Assembly (NCBI GenBank): GCA_947652605.1
Contig: OX393578.1
Span: 39,437,470 to 39,501,469 of the forward strand
Direction: 5' to 3'
DNA: 64,000 nt
DNA from: Elmis aenea
Taxonomy: Eukaryota > Arthropoda > Insecta > Coleoptera > Elmidae
A program made the position numbers and the translations under genes. Below, in pieces: positions 11,814 to 24,017 of this stretch. The notes under the pieces are model-generated. The model ran no database searches. It saw only the letters and a list, made by a program, of their open reading frames with translations, and was not told where the DNA came from. The first letter of the stretch is position 1; each line of letters begins with the position of its first letter.

Positions 11814-13041
11814 CAGGGTGGTCCAAATTCGATGGGATTGCATGGGTATTTCGGTTAATATTGAAGATAGAGAAACGGTTAAATTACCAAAAATGTGCAG
11901 TTTTTTGAGACAAACTTAGAATCGTTTTCAAAAATATTCTATCATTTCCGGTTTTCGAGTTATTGAATAAAAAGTGTTTTTTTTTTTGTCTGATTAATAA
12001 TGTGTCATATCTCCATTATTGTTGTAAATATCAAAAATATTTATGGAGATTATTTTTAGATATTTTTATGTTTAATTTGATTATACTAAAGAAAAAATGT
12101 TTACGCTTGCCGTTAAAAAGTTATGACACAAACTTACCTTTTTTTAAATGGGAGCGATAGTTGGCTATGACCTATTTAAATTCCTTATTTTTTTCTCATT
12201 CCAAATATATAAGGGTTGATGTATTTATTTTCAAAAATACGCAAGTTACGAAGGTTTTTTAGTTTGTTTTTTTTAAAGAAAATCATAGTAGGTAGTAGTG
12301 TAAACAAAAAATAACAAGGTGTAAAACCTTAAAAAACTCATGTGGTACAAGTTACCAAGGTTTTTTAATTTGTTGTTGAGATAAACATTGTAAATATTTG
12401 AACATACGATAACAACAACATAGTCGGAATCAGTAGTATGGTATCTAGTATATTTTGCTGTTCCAAAATTTTTGATATTTATCACAACAACAAATTAAAA
12501 AACCTTGGTAGCTTGTACGACATGATTTTTAAAAGGTTTTACACCTTGTTTTTTTTTGTTTTCACAGCCTACTGTGATTTTCTTTTAAAAAAATAAATAA
12601 AAAACCTTCGTAACTTGCGTATTTTTGAAAATAAATACATCAACCCTTATATATTTGGAATGAGAAAAAAATAAGGAATTTAAATAGGTCATAGCCAACT
12701 ATCGCTCCCATTTAAAAAAATGTAAGTTTGTGTCATAACTTTTTAACGGCGAGCGTAAACATTTTTTCTTTAGTATAATCAAATTAAACATAAAAATATC
12801 TAAAAATAATCTCCATAAATATTTTTGATATTTACAACAATAACGGATATATGACACATTATTAATATGACAAAAAAACACTTTTTATTCAATAACTCCA
12901 AAACCGGAATTGATAGAATATTTTTGAAAACGGTTCTGAGTTTGTCTCAAAAAACTGCATATTTTTGGTAATTTAACCGTTTCTCTATCTTGAATATTAA
13001 CCGAGATACCCATGCAATCCCATCGAATTTGGACAACCCTG
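11814..13041. mobile_element. Palindromic TA-flanked element, TACAGGGTG family (1.2 kb)
   Basis: Begins CAGGGTGGTCCAAATTCGAT and ends ATCGAATTTGGACAACCCTG, flanked by TA on both sides (11812-11813, 13042-13043). The arms mirror each other over almost the full length: the translated strand at 11963-12160 has a near copy on the opposite strand at 12699-12881. The centre is near 12427. It is non-coding. TA flanks and end motif match the DUF4817/mariner-type element at 35431. A truncated relative lies at 41545-41943. Confidence 0.85.
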
Positions 13042-13309
13042 TACATGAAGCAGTTAAACAAATCATTTGAGTTATGAAAATAGGTTATGCTTCGAAAATA
13101 GAGTAACTCTTATGTTGCTACATTATAATTTAAGAGAAACAGAATAACATTAGGTATATTTATTAAGAGTGTCTTTAGTTATTTACTTCTGTTTTCAATA
13201 ATTTTAGTTTGTAGTAGCTCAAAAATGATGTAATTGTTTAATAATAGTAAAACCTTTTCCATCTAACGTTTTAATCCAATCTATTGGCAAAATTAAATTT
13301 AATGATAAG

Positions 13310-13400
13310 CGATCAATTGGCCAAAACAATCAATAACCGATTAATCGGCAGATTCGGGCCGATTACCGATTATCTATCGATTAATCAGTGCATCCCTAAT
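13310..13400. repeat. Solitary hAT-type end (TAGGGATGCACTGATT)
   Basis: Read on the minus strand the end is TAGGGATGCACTGATTAATC, followed by repeated CGATTAATCGG-like motifs, a layout known from hAT termini. No opposite end was found. A diverged relative in the same orientation is at 15140-15218. Confidence 0.45.
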
Positions 13401-15139
13401 TTACATACTACATGAACCAGAGATTAAGCACGGCAGTTTGTTCAGTCCCGATTTTTATCTGCCAAAACGATATTTAAAAAACGAAAATATTTTTTTTTTT
13501 TGAAAAACAATTTTATTCACATTCTGTTACTTTAAATTACCTTTCATTCTGTTAATTTTAGCTTAAATATCATTTTGACAGTTAAATAATTTTATACTAA
13601 AATAATTTAAATTAGGACTAGTTTTTTTTCTGTTTTGCTAACGGTGATTTGGATGCTATACGCAAATATTTTTGTTTATTTGCCCAGCTGTTTGCAATTG
13701 CAATAAACAGCCTGGATGCATTTATTGACCCTAACCATACGTCACGGGTTCAGATGACTCACTTTTGACAGAAACCAAAATCCTAGCGCCAGATGTGATC
13801 ATGAATAAATGTAGTTCCTGAACTATTCAGACGCAGAAAAACTGATGCGATAAGTTTTATTGTGTTAGCACTATGATGTCTATTAAATTTTTTTCTGAGT
13901 ACTGATAACCCTATTTAGCTGTACAATGCATCTTAAAACCAAGTAAAAGTTTAACAAAGGGTTTGTAAATGGCGTTCAACAGAATAAATATAATACCACA
14001 AAGAGTGGGTCATATCTACCATTAAAAGAATGTAAAACGTAACTCTCTAGCCATTAAAAATAACACTGCTATTATAACATTGGATATTTCATTATAACGA
14101 AAAGTAATGGTGAGTATATTACATACCATTATCTTTCGTTTGTTTCACAGATATCCCTACAACGGTAACATTATACAACCGCAGATGGACCAATTTACCA
14201 GCAAGGATTTTTCATATATTTTTAAATTTAAAAACCTTTTACAAATAACAATAAAAACCGATTATCCTGAAGTTCGTACATCTATTACGTTTTAGAAATG
14301 AAATGCTATAAAAGCGTTGCACTGTAATACATCTGTGTTGTTCGAATCAGACAAATAAAATAATGCTTAAACTATCTAATTCGGAAACAAGTTATCACCA
14401 AAATTCAATTAAAGTTCGATTTCCACGCTACTTCCGTTACATGTTTAATTCGACAAAGCAATTTCTTCGTTCTAGTATTTGACTTAATGAAATTAAGGTT
14501 CTACGAATTGCTACAATAGGTGGTGACAATGTTGCTTGAGTGCTTTACCAATTTATCTTTGCGAGTTGACATTGTTAAAACAAACTGAAATATCGAATAA
14601 ATACCGGTGAAGTTACAGTTCTATTGAATAAACAATTCAAACAACATGAAGTAATTTATAATCAGAAAGAAACTTCAAAAGAACACTAGCGTTGCAGTGC
14701 TAAAGAAGATTTTAATCAGTTGACAGTAAAATCTTTTTATACCTATCTAATACTCATAAATGATGCCAAGACAGTAAACGGTTTAATGACAAACATCCTA
14801 AAGACCGTCATCTTGATGCTCACCTTAAATAAGATCTTATATAACTGGATCTGGATAATGAGAATCAAAATAAATAAAAAACAATAATATTTAATTTTAA
14901 CTAGATTTTCGCTAGCATTAAATATTAGTTTGATTTGGGGATACACTTACATAATCTATCTCCTTTGTTTCTTTAAGATGTTGCGGTCGTGAATAATTAT
15001 GCAATGACTTAGGTATATCAGAAAGCCCAATAAATCCGCAAAAATTCCTTGATAAACGAACGTAAAATTACTACTTTTTTCACATATTAATTATGAAATA
15101 GATAATTTAATGGCACATACTATATGTAATAATTGATAA
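13401..15139. other. No gene seen; 1.7 kb unassigned
   Basis: No supported coding region or complete element. Short frames here have no recognisable domain. Confidence 0.4.
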
Positions 15140-15218
15140 AATAATAAAAACCGATTAATCGGCAAAAACCAAAATGGCCGATAACCCTTTATCTACCGTT
15201 TTATCGAAGCATCCTTAA
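15140..15218. repeat. Diverged second copy of the 13310 hAT-type end
   Basis: AAAACCGATTAATCGGCA and TCGAAGCATCC align with the 13310-13400 end in the same orientation. No partner end was seen. Confidence 0.4.
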
Positions 15219-15708
15219 ATAAGATAATTTTTATAAGCATCGCAAAAAAGTAAAGTAATGTTTGTGTTGACCGCATTAGGGCTTGCTTACACCATTTTCA
15301 AAAATAATGAATTGACGAAAACGTAACATATTTGACTTTTATGTTATTACAATAATTGAAGTAAACCAATCATATTTGTCAAAGCATCTCGTCGAAATGC
15401 AACTAATGAAGAGATGAGAGTCTTAAAACTGGTACTGTATTTTAATAAGATATCATTTGACAAAACATAAATTACCTATAATTAATTATATTTATATTTT
15501 ACTAATAAATGAACTAAAATATCCAACAATTTATTTTGATATAAAAGATAAAAATAATATTAATAGAATATATAAAAAGGTTCCAAATAATTTAATTTAA
15601 TGTAACTGTTTAAGGGTAATGAGTATTATTATTATTTTGATTTTGTAACCTACTAATAGTAACTAACATAAATGATGTTTTAAGAACACATAATATTAAT
15701 AATGATGC

Positions 15709-15823
15709 TAGTGCTTCTTAAGCTTTTTATGTTTGCGCCTCATTTTTCTATATATAATTTCCAACTTTCTTCGCGCCCCCGTTGAGGGGGGGGGGGGCGC
15801 AACCCACAGGTTAAGAATCGCTG
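15709..15823. mobile_element. Short SPIN-like hAT MITE
   Basis: The right end in reverse complement reads CAGCGATTCTTAACCTGTGG then GTTGCGCCCC, which closely resembles the termini of SPIN-type hAT elements. The left side (AGTGCTTCTTAAGC, GTTTGCGCC) is a diverged inverted copy. A run of 12 G lies at 15786-15797. No matching 8-bp flanks were found, so boundaries are approximate. Confidence 0.5.
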
Positions 15824-15907
15824 CACCAAATTATATTATTCTATTATTTGATTTTTTTTGAGAAATATTTTTTTTTGGATAATTTGGACTTCCTTGTTTT
15901 GGCTGTA

Positions 15908-16490
15908 CAGGGTGGACCAAATTCGAATGTTTTACTGGGGATCTCGGTTACCTTACGGCAGGGGTCGCAAACTGGTAGCCCGCGGGCCGGATTCGGCCCG
16001 CGAAGGCTCTAAATCCTGCCCACGACCCCAAGTATGGAATACATTCCGTCGATTCTACTACTAAAATACTGAAAAAAGAGAGGCTAAACAAACACTTGAA
16101 TACGGCCTGCGTCGCACTAAAAAACTGAAAAAACATATGAGCTAAAAAAAATCCTCGCGTTACTCACACATCTAAACTACTGGCCTGTAGTATCTGATTT
16201 TTTATATCGCTTTCCATTAAGGCACTGCAGCCGAAAAATGAGAATCATTTTTGAAAACTTGCTATAACTTCTTTATTTATTAATATAGAACAAAATGTGT
16301 TACAATAGTTTTTTGTTAACATTTCAATGCTTAATTTAAAAACTAAGTTAATTTTTTATCGACCTTGACTTTCGAGATATGAAGTAAACATACCTATATT
16401 GTTTTAAATGGTGACCCTAGTTGGCTATGACTTTATATGAAAGAGCGTTTTTTAACTTTTAAAAAATATATAGGTTTATATGTGTTGCAA
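15908..16490. mobile_element. Broken TACAGGGTG-family element
   Basis: Left end TACAGGGTGGACCAAATTCG with TA before it, the same start as the 11814 element. Further in, AGTTGGCTATGAC near 16418 matches the 11814 arm. No right end was found and the sequence is interrupted by a hAT-type piece from 15959. Right limit is approximate. Confidence 0.5.
15959..16140. mobile_element. hAT-type end inserted in the 15908 element
   Basis: CAGGGGTCGCAAACTGGTAG followed by CCCGCGGGCC and CGGCCCGCG is the typical layout of a Charlie-like hAT terminus. The expected right end was not found, so the extent is a guess. It is strikingly GC-rich against the surroundings. Confidence 0.45.
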
Positions 16491-17198
16491 AAAATAACCA
16501 AGATATGGCTGTTAAAATTCAACTATCAAAGTTTGCCATGATTTCTTTAACAAGCAGACATTTTTATTATAATGGAATTTTTATTATAAGATTTATAATG
16601 TGTACACTATTGCGTAACTTTCATATTGCCGACCTAATAGCTTTTAAGATAAGTGAGACAACAATGAAACAAGTTATTTGGGACACTTTGTATACTGTGT
16701 GTTAAACTTTGTTACAGTTGAAGACATTGTTGCTCAACAATCAGCTGGTATAAATGTGTATTATTGTTACGGTTCTGAGAAAGCGTTTATCATTTTTACA
16801 AATAAAACGTCAGATACGGCACACGAAGTACTATAAGTAATGCCGTAATTTATGTAATGGGGTAATTTAATCACACCAGTAGATCGCGTGAAGAATATGC
16901 AAATTATAACTAAAGCTTAAATATTGTAATTTATTAGACTTCCAATATGAATGAATGTCGTCCGGTATGAGCTAGGACGTTTAAAAAGTAGTACCTACGT
17001 ACGTTTCTCGGTTATGAAACTTTTGATGTTACTAGCACCTGTTACTTTACGTTTCCGTCTAGACGTATTCATGGCATGAAATATCCTTAGGAGTATGAAG
17101 TGCATGCAATGAGTGCTACTCCAGTAATTATGAAATATGTGGACATTAACTTATACACAAATAGGAAGTAGCGACTGTAAACATGTTTGATCATTTAA
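16491..17198. other. No gene seen
   Basis: Unassigned AT-rich DNA without recognisable repeats or coding potential. Confidence 0.4.
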
Positions 17199-17578
17199 CC
17201 CTTTCGTCCCTGAATATAAATAATGTCTTTTGGATCAAAAATTGGATATAATTTTGTCAGTTTAGTGTCAACTTATAGCATTTCGCGACAAAAATGAAAT
17301 TATCTGTTGCGGCTGTGTGGGGGAGTATGGTACATATGTGTACCAACAGGGTTTTAGTGTGGTACGTATGTGTACCATCAGGTACCAAATAACGTAATAA
17401 AACCTGCAAGTATTATTTTTTTGTCAAAATCTGCAGTAGGTATATTTACATCGAGACACATAACTGCAAGTCTAAATAACGGCATGGTACAATTCTCGCA
17501 TCTCTAAAACGTTTAATTTGGCTTTCAGGTGTTTTAAAACATGGGTGGTACATATGTGTACCCCTCGGGACGAAAGGG
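17199..17578. mobile_element. piggyBac-like MITE with TTAA duplication
   Basis: CCCTTTCGTCCC at the left and GGGACGAAAGGG at the right form a perfect 12-bp terminal repeat, flanked on both sides by TTAA (17195-17198, 17579-17582). CCC-starting ends plus TTAA is the piggyBac signature. Inside are several GGTACATATGTGTACC-like palindromes (near 17329, 17357 and 17548). Non-coding, 380 bp. Confidence 0.85.
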
Positions 17579-17582
17579 TTAA

Positions 17583-18083
17583 GGGACATATTTACTTTCT
17601 TGCTTTTAACCTTCCTCATCATACATAACGTTTCAAGAACTTAGTTGGGAAATTCTATCGGGTGGAAACGAAATGAGATTCAGCCCTTTAATTTTCAATT
17701 TATACAACCGAAATTTAAGATATATGACATGTGCATAAAGTCCGATTAATTGGACATGTTATCTAGACTTTTAAATCATTTCCGGTTTTGACTGTAATGG
17801 CTATAACTTTGGTATTTCAAATGCAAAAAGCTGTAAATCATTACATTTTCAAACGAGAAAAAACAATTTTTAATACAACTGCATCATTTTGAATACTATT
17901 TTAAACCTTAAATAATGTTTTGACCAACGTTTTGTTTTTATTGAGACATTTTATTTGTTTTTTTTTTAATAACTTAAAAAAAATATATTTCTGCAACTTA
18001 AATGAGCTCTTAATGTTTGTGGCGCTAGGCGTACTATAGCATACTGACAAATAAATTTATACTTAATGTATACAATATACATA
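17583..18083. other. No gene seen
   Basis: Unassigned AT-rich spacer. Confidence 0.4.
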
Positions 18084-18085
18084 TA

Positions 18086-18737
18086 CAGGGTGTAGACTCG
18101 GATCACGCAACATAGCGATTTCAATGGTAAAATTTTAAAAGTCGAATTCTTGCTCCGCTAATTATTTTAGAAAAAAAGTGCAAATACGTTTTTTGTAGAG
18201 AAAAAAATTCTGTATCCATAAATGTAATCAATATTACTTTTTCGTTTTCTAATAACTGAAAATTAAGCAAATTAAAAAACGCGTTTTCGCTAAAATCTGT
18301 AGTGCCTTGGAATTATGCTGTGACAACTGCCCAGCCTAATGTCACTTATACTGTCACTTTGACGCGAAATTCATTCTTAATTATACTTTATATTTTATCA
18401 AACATTTATTTTACACAATTAGTTATGTTTTCATTGCAAGATATAATAAAAATGATAATTAAGAATAAACTTCAAACGTCAAAGTGACAGTAAGTGTTAG
18501 TAAGATGGGCAGTTGTCGTAACATAATTCCAAGGCACTACAGATTTTTTAATTTGCTTATTTTTCTGTTTTTGGAAAACGAAAAAGTAATATTGATTACA
18601 TTTATGGATACAGAATTTTTTTCTCTACAAAAAACGTATTTGCACTTTTTTTCTAAAATAATTAGCGGAGCAAGAATTCGACTTTTAAAATTTTACCATT
18701 GAAATTGCTATGTTGCGTGATCCGAGTCTACACCCTG
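18086..18737. mobile_element. Palindromic TA-flanked element, nearly identical arms (652 bp)
   Basis: Begins CAGGGTGTAGACTCGGATCA and ends TGATCCGAGTCTACACCCTG, with TA on both sides (18084-18085, 18738-18739). The arms match almost perfectly over some 200 bp, apart from an extra stretch of about 15 bases in the left arm near 18278-18295. The inner part also mirrors (AGTGCCTTGGAATTATG and CATAATTCCAAGGCACT). Low divergence suggests a fairly recent insertion. Non-coding. Confidence 0.9.
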
Positions 18738-18739
18738 TA

Positions 18740-19615
18740 GATATAAATGTAATGGCGATATTAACAAGTGTATATGAAAGCCAAACATCAGAGTTGGCCT
18801 AAAAAGCTTGTAATGCATTTAGGAAGGATGATAGAAAAATACAGATACGTAATGTAGCTTTAATAGGCTTAATAAAGCGACGGTAGAGAGAAGTGCTCAG
18901 TTTATTTGATTATGACAAAACAAAACATAACCCAATTCTACGATCTCGGAAATATTTCTGTAGCCACTTTATATTTGATAGATGAAGTATGACAAAGCAA
19001 TGGTTTGGTATCGTGTAATACATAATCAACTACGAAAATTTTTGTAAGTTTGGTATTGTGATTGTAATTTCTGGTGTCAGTATAACAACTTCATTATATT
19101 CATTATATATTTTTATGTAATTATATTAATCTTGACCAAACATTTATAATTAAAGAAATGTGAGATATTCTAAAAACGCCAAAACACATAAACGGCAATG
19201 ATATTTTAAGATCACCATTTTTAACATAATTTTTTTATAAAACTCTTAATTATCAAATAGTAATAGTTAATGGCTAAAATATTGTGCGTTCCATCTCATG
19301 TAGAAACACCAGGCATCACAGACAAATTAGCTAAAATGCCAGCAAATCTTCTCAATAAACTACAAATATTTAAATTGAACGTTATGGGTCATATTGTACA
19401 AAAATATTCAAAGAACTTTAGAAGCAAACGCTAAAAAAAATTATGCACTGTTAAATTTTGTCTTTTAAATCAAGTAATTACGGCATTCCAAGATTAAAAT
19501 ATAACAATTTTTACTTAAAATCTTCTCAAGGATAGTTCACGGTGCTTCGTCAAGCGGTGTATCGGCGGTTTAACAGGTTAAAAAAATACAATCAATCTCA
19601 AAGATTCATACATTA
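18740..19615. other. No gene seen
   Basis: Unassigned AT-rich DNA. Confidence 0.4.
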
Positions 19616-19617
19616 TA

Positions 19618-19960
19618 CAGGGTGTCACACAAAAAACGCTGCAAGCTGTAACTCCGTTGTTTGTGGTCCGATTTTGGTGAACAAAAAACTAAATGAAATG
19701 GCTCCTCAAATACTATAAACTGAATTGGATTTCAATATTTTTCAAGTTCAACTTAAATGTCAAACGATAGTCAATTTTTTTTTCCAAATGGCACCATCAA
19801 TTTTTTTTTTACTAAATCTGGAAGACATTTTTTGTCTGAATTGAATGATGTAATCATAAGTTAATTTTAGTGCTAAACTAATAAGAAATAAAAAATAAAA
19901 GTTTAACTAAAATAGGTTAGGTTTCACAAAATTTTCAAGAGTGCCGTGGAAAACAAAAAA
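19618..19960. mobile_element. Solitary left end of a TACAGGGTG-family element
   Basis: TA then CAGGGTGTCACACAAAAAAC. No right end is present. Near 19938 lies AGAGTGCCGTG, the reverse complement of an 11-mer also found inside palindromes at 47876 and 59067. The right limit is approximate. Confidence 0.5.
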
Positions 19961-21336
19961 ATCTTAATTAACAAATGTCATTTAAACGTCAGTGTGGTAT
20001 TTCCATAACACTAAACAATTTTGCACCTCTACACGTTTTCACCTCTTCCTATACTAAAACAGCAAGCTATGAAGAAACTAGATGTACAAAACCATACATC
20101 AAATGTATTTTAAAAGCATTTCCTGGAGAGCCCGGGATGAAATTCGACCGCTATAAAGGCAGAGTGTGTTAAAGGCAGATATGATAGTCATACTCCATAA
20201 TAAAGGTTGCCCGTTTTCTTATATTGTTCGCATTGCGGAGGTATATTTTCTTCAATGCTCAAAGCTTTATTTAGTTATTATGTAACATTCTAGTAGAAAC
20301 ATATTTTACGAGAAATGTCTAAAAAGCTTGACAAAAAAACCAATTTAAAAAGGGAAGCGGTTACTTGTTTTGCTCCGGTCCGGACACACTTAACTAATTA
20401 TTTGAATAACGGAAATACGATTACGCTGGCGTTTGTTTTTTTGTTTCGCTTTCATAAGATGCAATTATTTACGTAAAAACAGTTAACCATTTTGGGATAA
20501 AATCATTTTTGAAACTATTCCGTTTTAATCTTCCAAATATTTTGCTTAATCACTTACCAGACGTATTTCGTACAAAGTTAACGTTACACCTACCTGAAAC
20601 AAATGAAAATTATTAATTACATTCACAAAAATAGTAAATTTTAAAATAAGACACAACAAAATAAGAATAATCATTAAAAACCTCCTAAGGACAGTTGCTT
20701 TTAAAATAAAATAAAAAACTAAAAATCAGTTTTTAGGACTTGTGCGGCGAATAGATAATTTTAATTAGATTTTCACAAAAATTTGCCAAATTTATTTATG
20801 TTAACCTTACCATTAACAATATCTTATTTGGCAATTAAAGTAGTAAGAACATATTTAACCATACATGTTTTTTTTTGGTGAGCTATTTAATTAATGTCAT
20901 AAAATTATGGACCATAGTAAAAATTTATGGCTTATAGTGTTTATGTGTATAAAAACGAGATATAAAATTATTATTATATGTAAATATAATTATAAGTACA
21001 TCTGTAAAGTAACCATCATATAAGGTAAAATGAATAGAAAATACGGTTTGTAAAAAGATTAAAATATATGAGAGTTAGTGGTAGAATTCTTAGATATTTA
21101 TTCACTGTTTAACTCAAACATACCGTTTGTGAAATAATAAAAGCAAGATAGCTATTAATTTTTATTTTTCATATGGTTTTCGCAATATAGTTTTATAGAG
21201 TAGTATCTCAAAAATCATATTTTTAAAGCAACATTAGTTAGAGAACAATCAATAAGGGTCTTAATGTAGAAAGATATAAGGCGAATTTTTTTTCCCACCT
21301 CATAATCTTCACCTAGCGCTATATCAAAATGATATT
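19961..21336. other. No gene seen; 1.4 kb unassigned
   Basis: No supported coding region. A 65-codon frame at 19975-20172 has no recognisable domain. Confidence 0.4.
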
Positions 21337-22322
21337 TTTCTACTCATGTATATGAAAGTTGTCATTTTCTCACTGCCTGCCCTACATGAAAGTTCTACTT
21401 TTTTACACTAGTGGCGAAAGTTAATTTTCGCCACTAGTGGCGAAAATAATGTCACTGTCAATATTAAAATCAAACTGTAAAATTGACGATTTTTTTTAGC
21501 TTAAACTCGTAATAAACTAAAATGACGTTAATATTTTTATCAAATAACTTAATTTGAATCTACCATTTTATACAGGGTGTGTAAAAATTGGCGGAAGCGC
21601 TACACGTGGCGATATTCTTCGTAAAATTCCAAGTCGAAAATCTTAAGTCGAAAATGTTGTACCATGCTTGCTGTGTCTGCAAGAGGTCCTCAAAGTTTTG
21701 ACATTTAGTCCTTTCATAAGCGTTATTATTTAATACTTGCAAATGAAAAAGCTGCAATTTGGAAGAAAAATAAATTTCGAATAGTATTTTTTCCTAGATA
21801 TTGTGTTCTTCCTTTCAAAAATAGGTGTTAAAAATATTTAAATCACTGATTTGAATGTAAATAATACATATGACAACATTGTCATTAGCTGTCATCTCTG
21901 TTTTTCTCGTAATTATTTCTAGTTTGTGTTTTACGATACCCAAAAGTTTGCAGCTATGTTTCCGAACTGAAGGCTTTTAGTTCGAACAAAAATTGTAAAT
22001 ACCTAAGTAAAAATTGCTGATAAAAAAATTTCCAAACGCAAATCAATGTATGCAATGTTGCCAATTTTTTTTTCTTTAAATGGTTCCTGAGGCCATAGGA
22101 AGCATGGTACAACATTTTTGTACCAAGATTTTCGACTTAAAATTTTAAGAAGAACATCGTCACGTGTAGCGCTTCCGCCAATTTATACACACCCTGTATA
22201 AAAGCCTAAGAAAGGTAAAAAAATTAATATTAAATGTATTTCGTTTGCAGGTTATACTTTTATTTATGTCAATGTCAGTGTGGGTGTCGCTATGGAAATG
22301 AAATGATTAAATAATACTTTAT
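21337..22322. repeat. Dispersed repeat, copy 2 (interrupted)
   Basis: Same repeat as 5396-5760, split by the palindromic element at 21573-22196. It shows three CACTAGTGGCGAAA-type motifs between 21417 and 21450, so this part can fold on itself. Removing the insertion and one TA restores the layout seen in copy 1. Confidence 0.75.
21573..22196. mobile_element. TA-flanked inverted-repeat element inserted in a known repeat (624 bp)
   Basis: Begins CAGGGTGTGTAAAAATTGGC then GGAAGCGCTACACGTG; ends CACGTGTAGCGCTTCC then GTATAAATTGG read backward and ACACACCCTG. TA lies on both sides (21571-21572, 22197-22198). Comparison with copy 1 of the host repeat shows the uninterrupted TA, which confirms the TA duplication. 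Arms match for roughly 120 bp; the middle is asymmetrical and non-coding. Confidence 0.9.
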
Positions 22323-22329
22323 AAATATA

Positions 22330-22753
22330 CAGGGTGTCCCAGCCAAGACGAATTATTCGATAGCTCTGTTATTAGTAATAATATTAAAAAAAGTTAAATA
22401 TAAAAGTTGTTTGTAATCATTTACCACATAACCTAAAATTATTTTCAACTATACACAGTGTTTTGTTTTTGCGCTCTGATACCAAACATTATTTTTTTAT
22501 AAGGAACACCATGTATATTTTGTAATTTTTGGATGGAAAATTAAATTCTCTTTCAAAAATATTATAGGTTGTTTATGTCTAAAATGAAGCGTTTTTGAGT
22601 TATTAACGTTTTTTTGAAAATTTTGCCAGTTGCAGACCTTTATAAAAATATTTATATTTATTAACATAAGAACATCAGAGCAATTTACTCTGGTAATTTA
22701 TTAGACAATAGTGTCATAGTGATTGTTGACTAGCCTAATTTTTAAAATAATAT
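22330..22753. mobile_element. Solitary left end, TACAGGGTGTCCC type
   Basis: TA then CAGGGTGTCCCAGCCAAGAC. The matching right end is absent and another left end of a different subfamily begins at 22755. Right limit inferred. Confidence 0.45.
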
Positions 22754-22754
22754 A

Positions 22755-23100
22755 CAGGGTGTTCGTTATATTCGGTACATTTCGCTAAACTTTAAACGCA
22801 TATAAATCTTTTTTTTTAAATGGAACATCCTATATATTTTTACATTTTCTTGTAGCAAATGTAAATATCTTTCAAAGTTGTTTAGCATGCTTTATGTCTA
22901 AATATAATATTTTTGAAGTTATTTCGTTTCTCATGATTATTTGCAAGTATTTTACCTAAAATATCGTTAGTAGCCTTTGAAAATTGAAAACAATTTGTAT
23001 GAACTGTCAACCAGAACAATTAATCGGCACAATTTAAACTATTATGCCACTAAAAATCTATATTTCATTTTCAATGTATGTATATTCAAAGATATCGGTT
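22755..23100. mobile_element. Solitary left end, TACAGGGTGTTCG type
   Basis: TA then CAGGGTGTTCGTTATATTCG. No right end found. The phrase AAATGGAACATCCTATATAT near 22838 is reminiscent of the interiors of other elements of this group. Right limit arbitrary. Confidence 0.4.
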
Positions 23101-23481
23101 ATTTAAATTATGCATACTTCTAATTTATTAGGTATGATATTGTTATGAAATAGAAAAGAAGATGAATGTAAAAACGTGTTAATCATAACATTACAACATA
23201 TTTATGAATTAAAATAATTATGGTAGAATAAGACATTACAATAATCGCAGTTAGTCAAATTACACTTCTTTAAACATTAAATAAAATTTTAAGCATAAAT
23301 AGCCAACACTAGAGGATGCGACGAAGTTATTTAAGTAATATCACAAAGAGTCAATTAGTCAATACGGATATAATTTTTGAATATTATTGCCACTCTAACG
23401 GAATCTTAACACACTATATTTGACATGTTATTTTTGTCTGCGTTACAGATTTACATTGAAATAAATTTATACGCACGTAAT
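23101..23481. other. No gene seen
   Basis: Unassigned AT-rich DNA. Confidence 0.35.
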
Positions 23482-24017
23482 GCTAATATTCGACGTTGCG
23501 ATTTTTCTTACAAATCATTTTTCCACAACGCAAATCCAAAAAAATCGCAACGTCTAAATGTGCATAGGAAAAAAAATCGCAACGGATTTTAAATGTCATA
23601 GGATTTTATTCTATTGAACATGCTCTAATTTTTCAAGGTCAAACATTTGTATTTTATTACATTTCTAGTAACTTCTGGTAATTTTTGTGCCACTGTGTTA
23701 TGAAAAGGATCACGTAACCTACAAAGTATACTTTTTTCTTATTTTTTTAACACGATACACATTTTGCGATTGCAGTAAACATACCACATTAGTAAAAATG
23801 CAGATATGTAGGTTATTATTGGTTATTATGCGGTTAACTGCCGGTTGGCTGTCATTTGCTGTCATTTAAATGTCAGATAAATTGTGCAGCGCAGTGGCGA
23901 TTTCGAATCGTACGCAAAAAAAAAACGCAAAGTGTAATAGGGGTCATGTATTTATTTTACAAGCTGTAAAATATTTTTCTTACAGATAGAAAAAAAATCG
24001 CAACGTCTAATATTAGC
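23482..24017. mobile_element. Inverted-repeat element with internal TCGCAACG repeats (536 bp)
   Basis: Ends GCTAATATTCGACGTTGCGA and TCGCAACGTCTAATATTAGC form a 20-bp inverted repeat with one difference. The unit AAAATCGCAACGTCTAA recurs internally near 23549 and, as AAAATCGCAACGGAT, near 23571. Short frames inside have no recognisable domain. No clear target duplication, so the class is not assigned. Confidence 0.65.

Noticed and set aside
11963..12881. Two similar frames on opposite strands (11963-12160, 12699-12881)
   Set aside because: They are the two arms of one palindrome read on opposite strands, not a gene pair.
18302..18702. Two consecutive frames that could look like a small gene
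   Set aside because: They cover the palindromic centre and right arm of the 18086 element.
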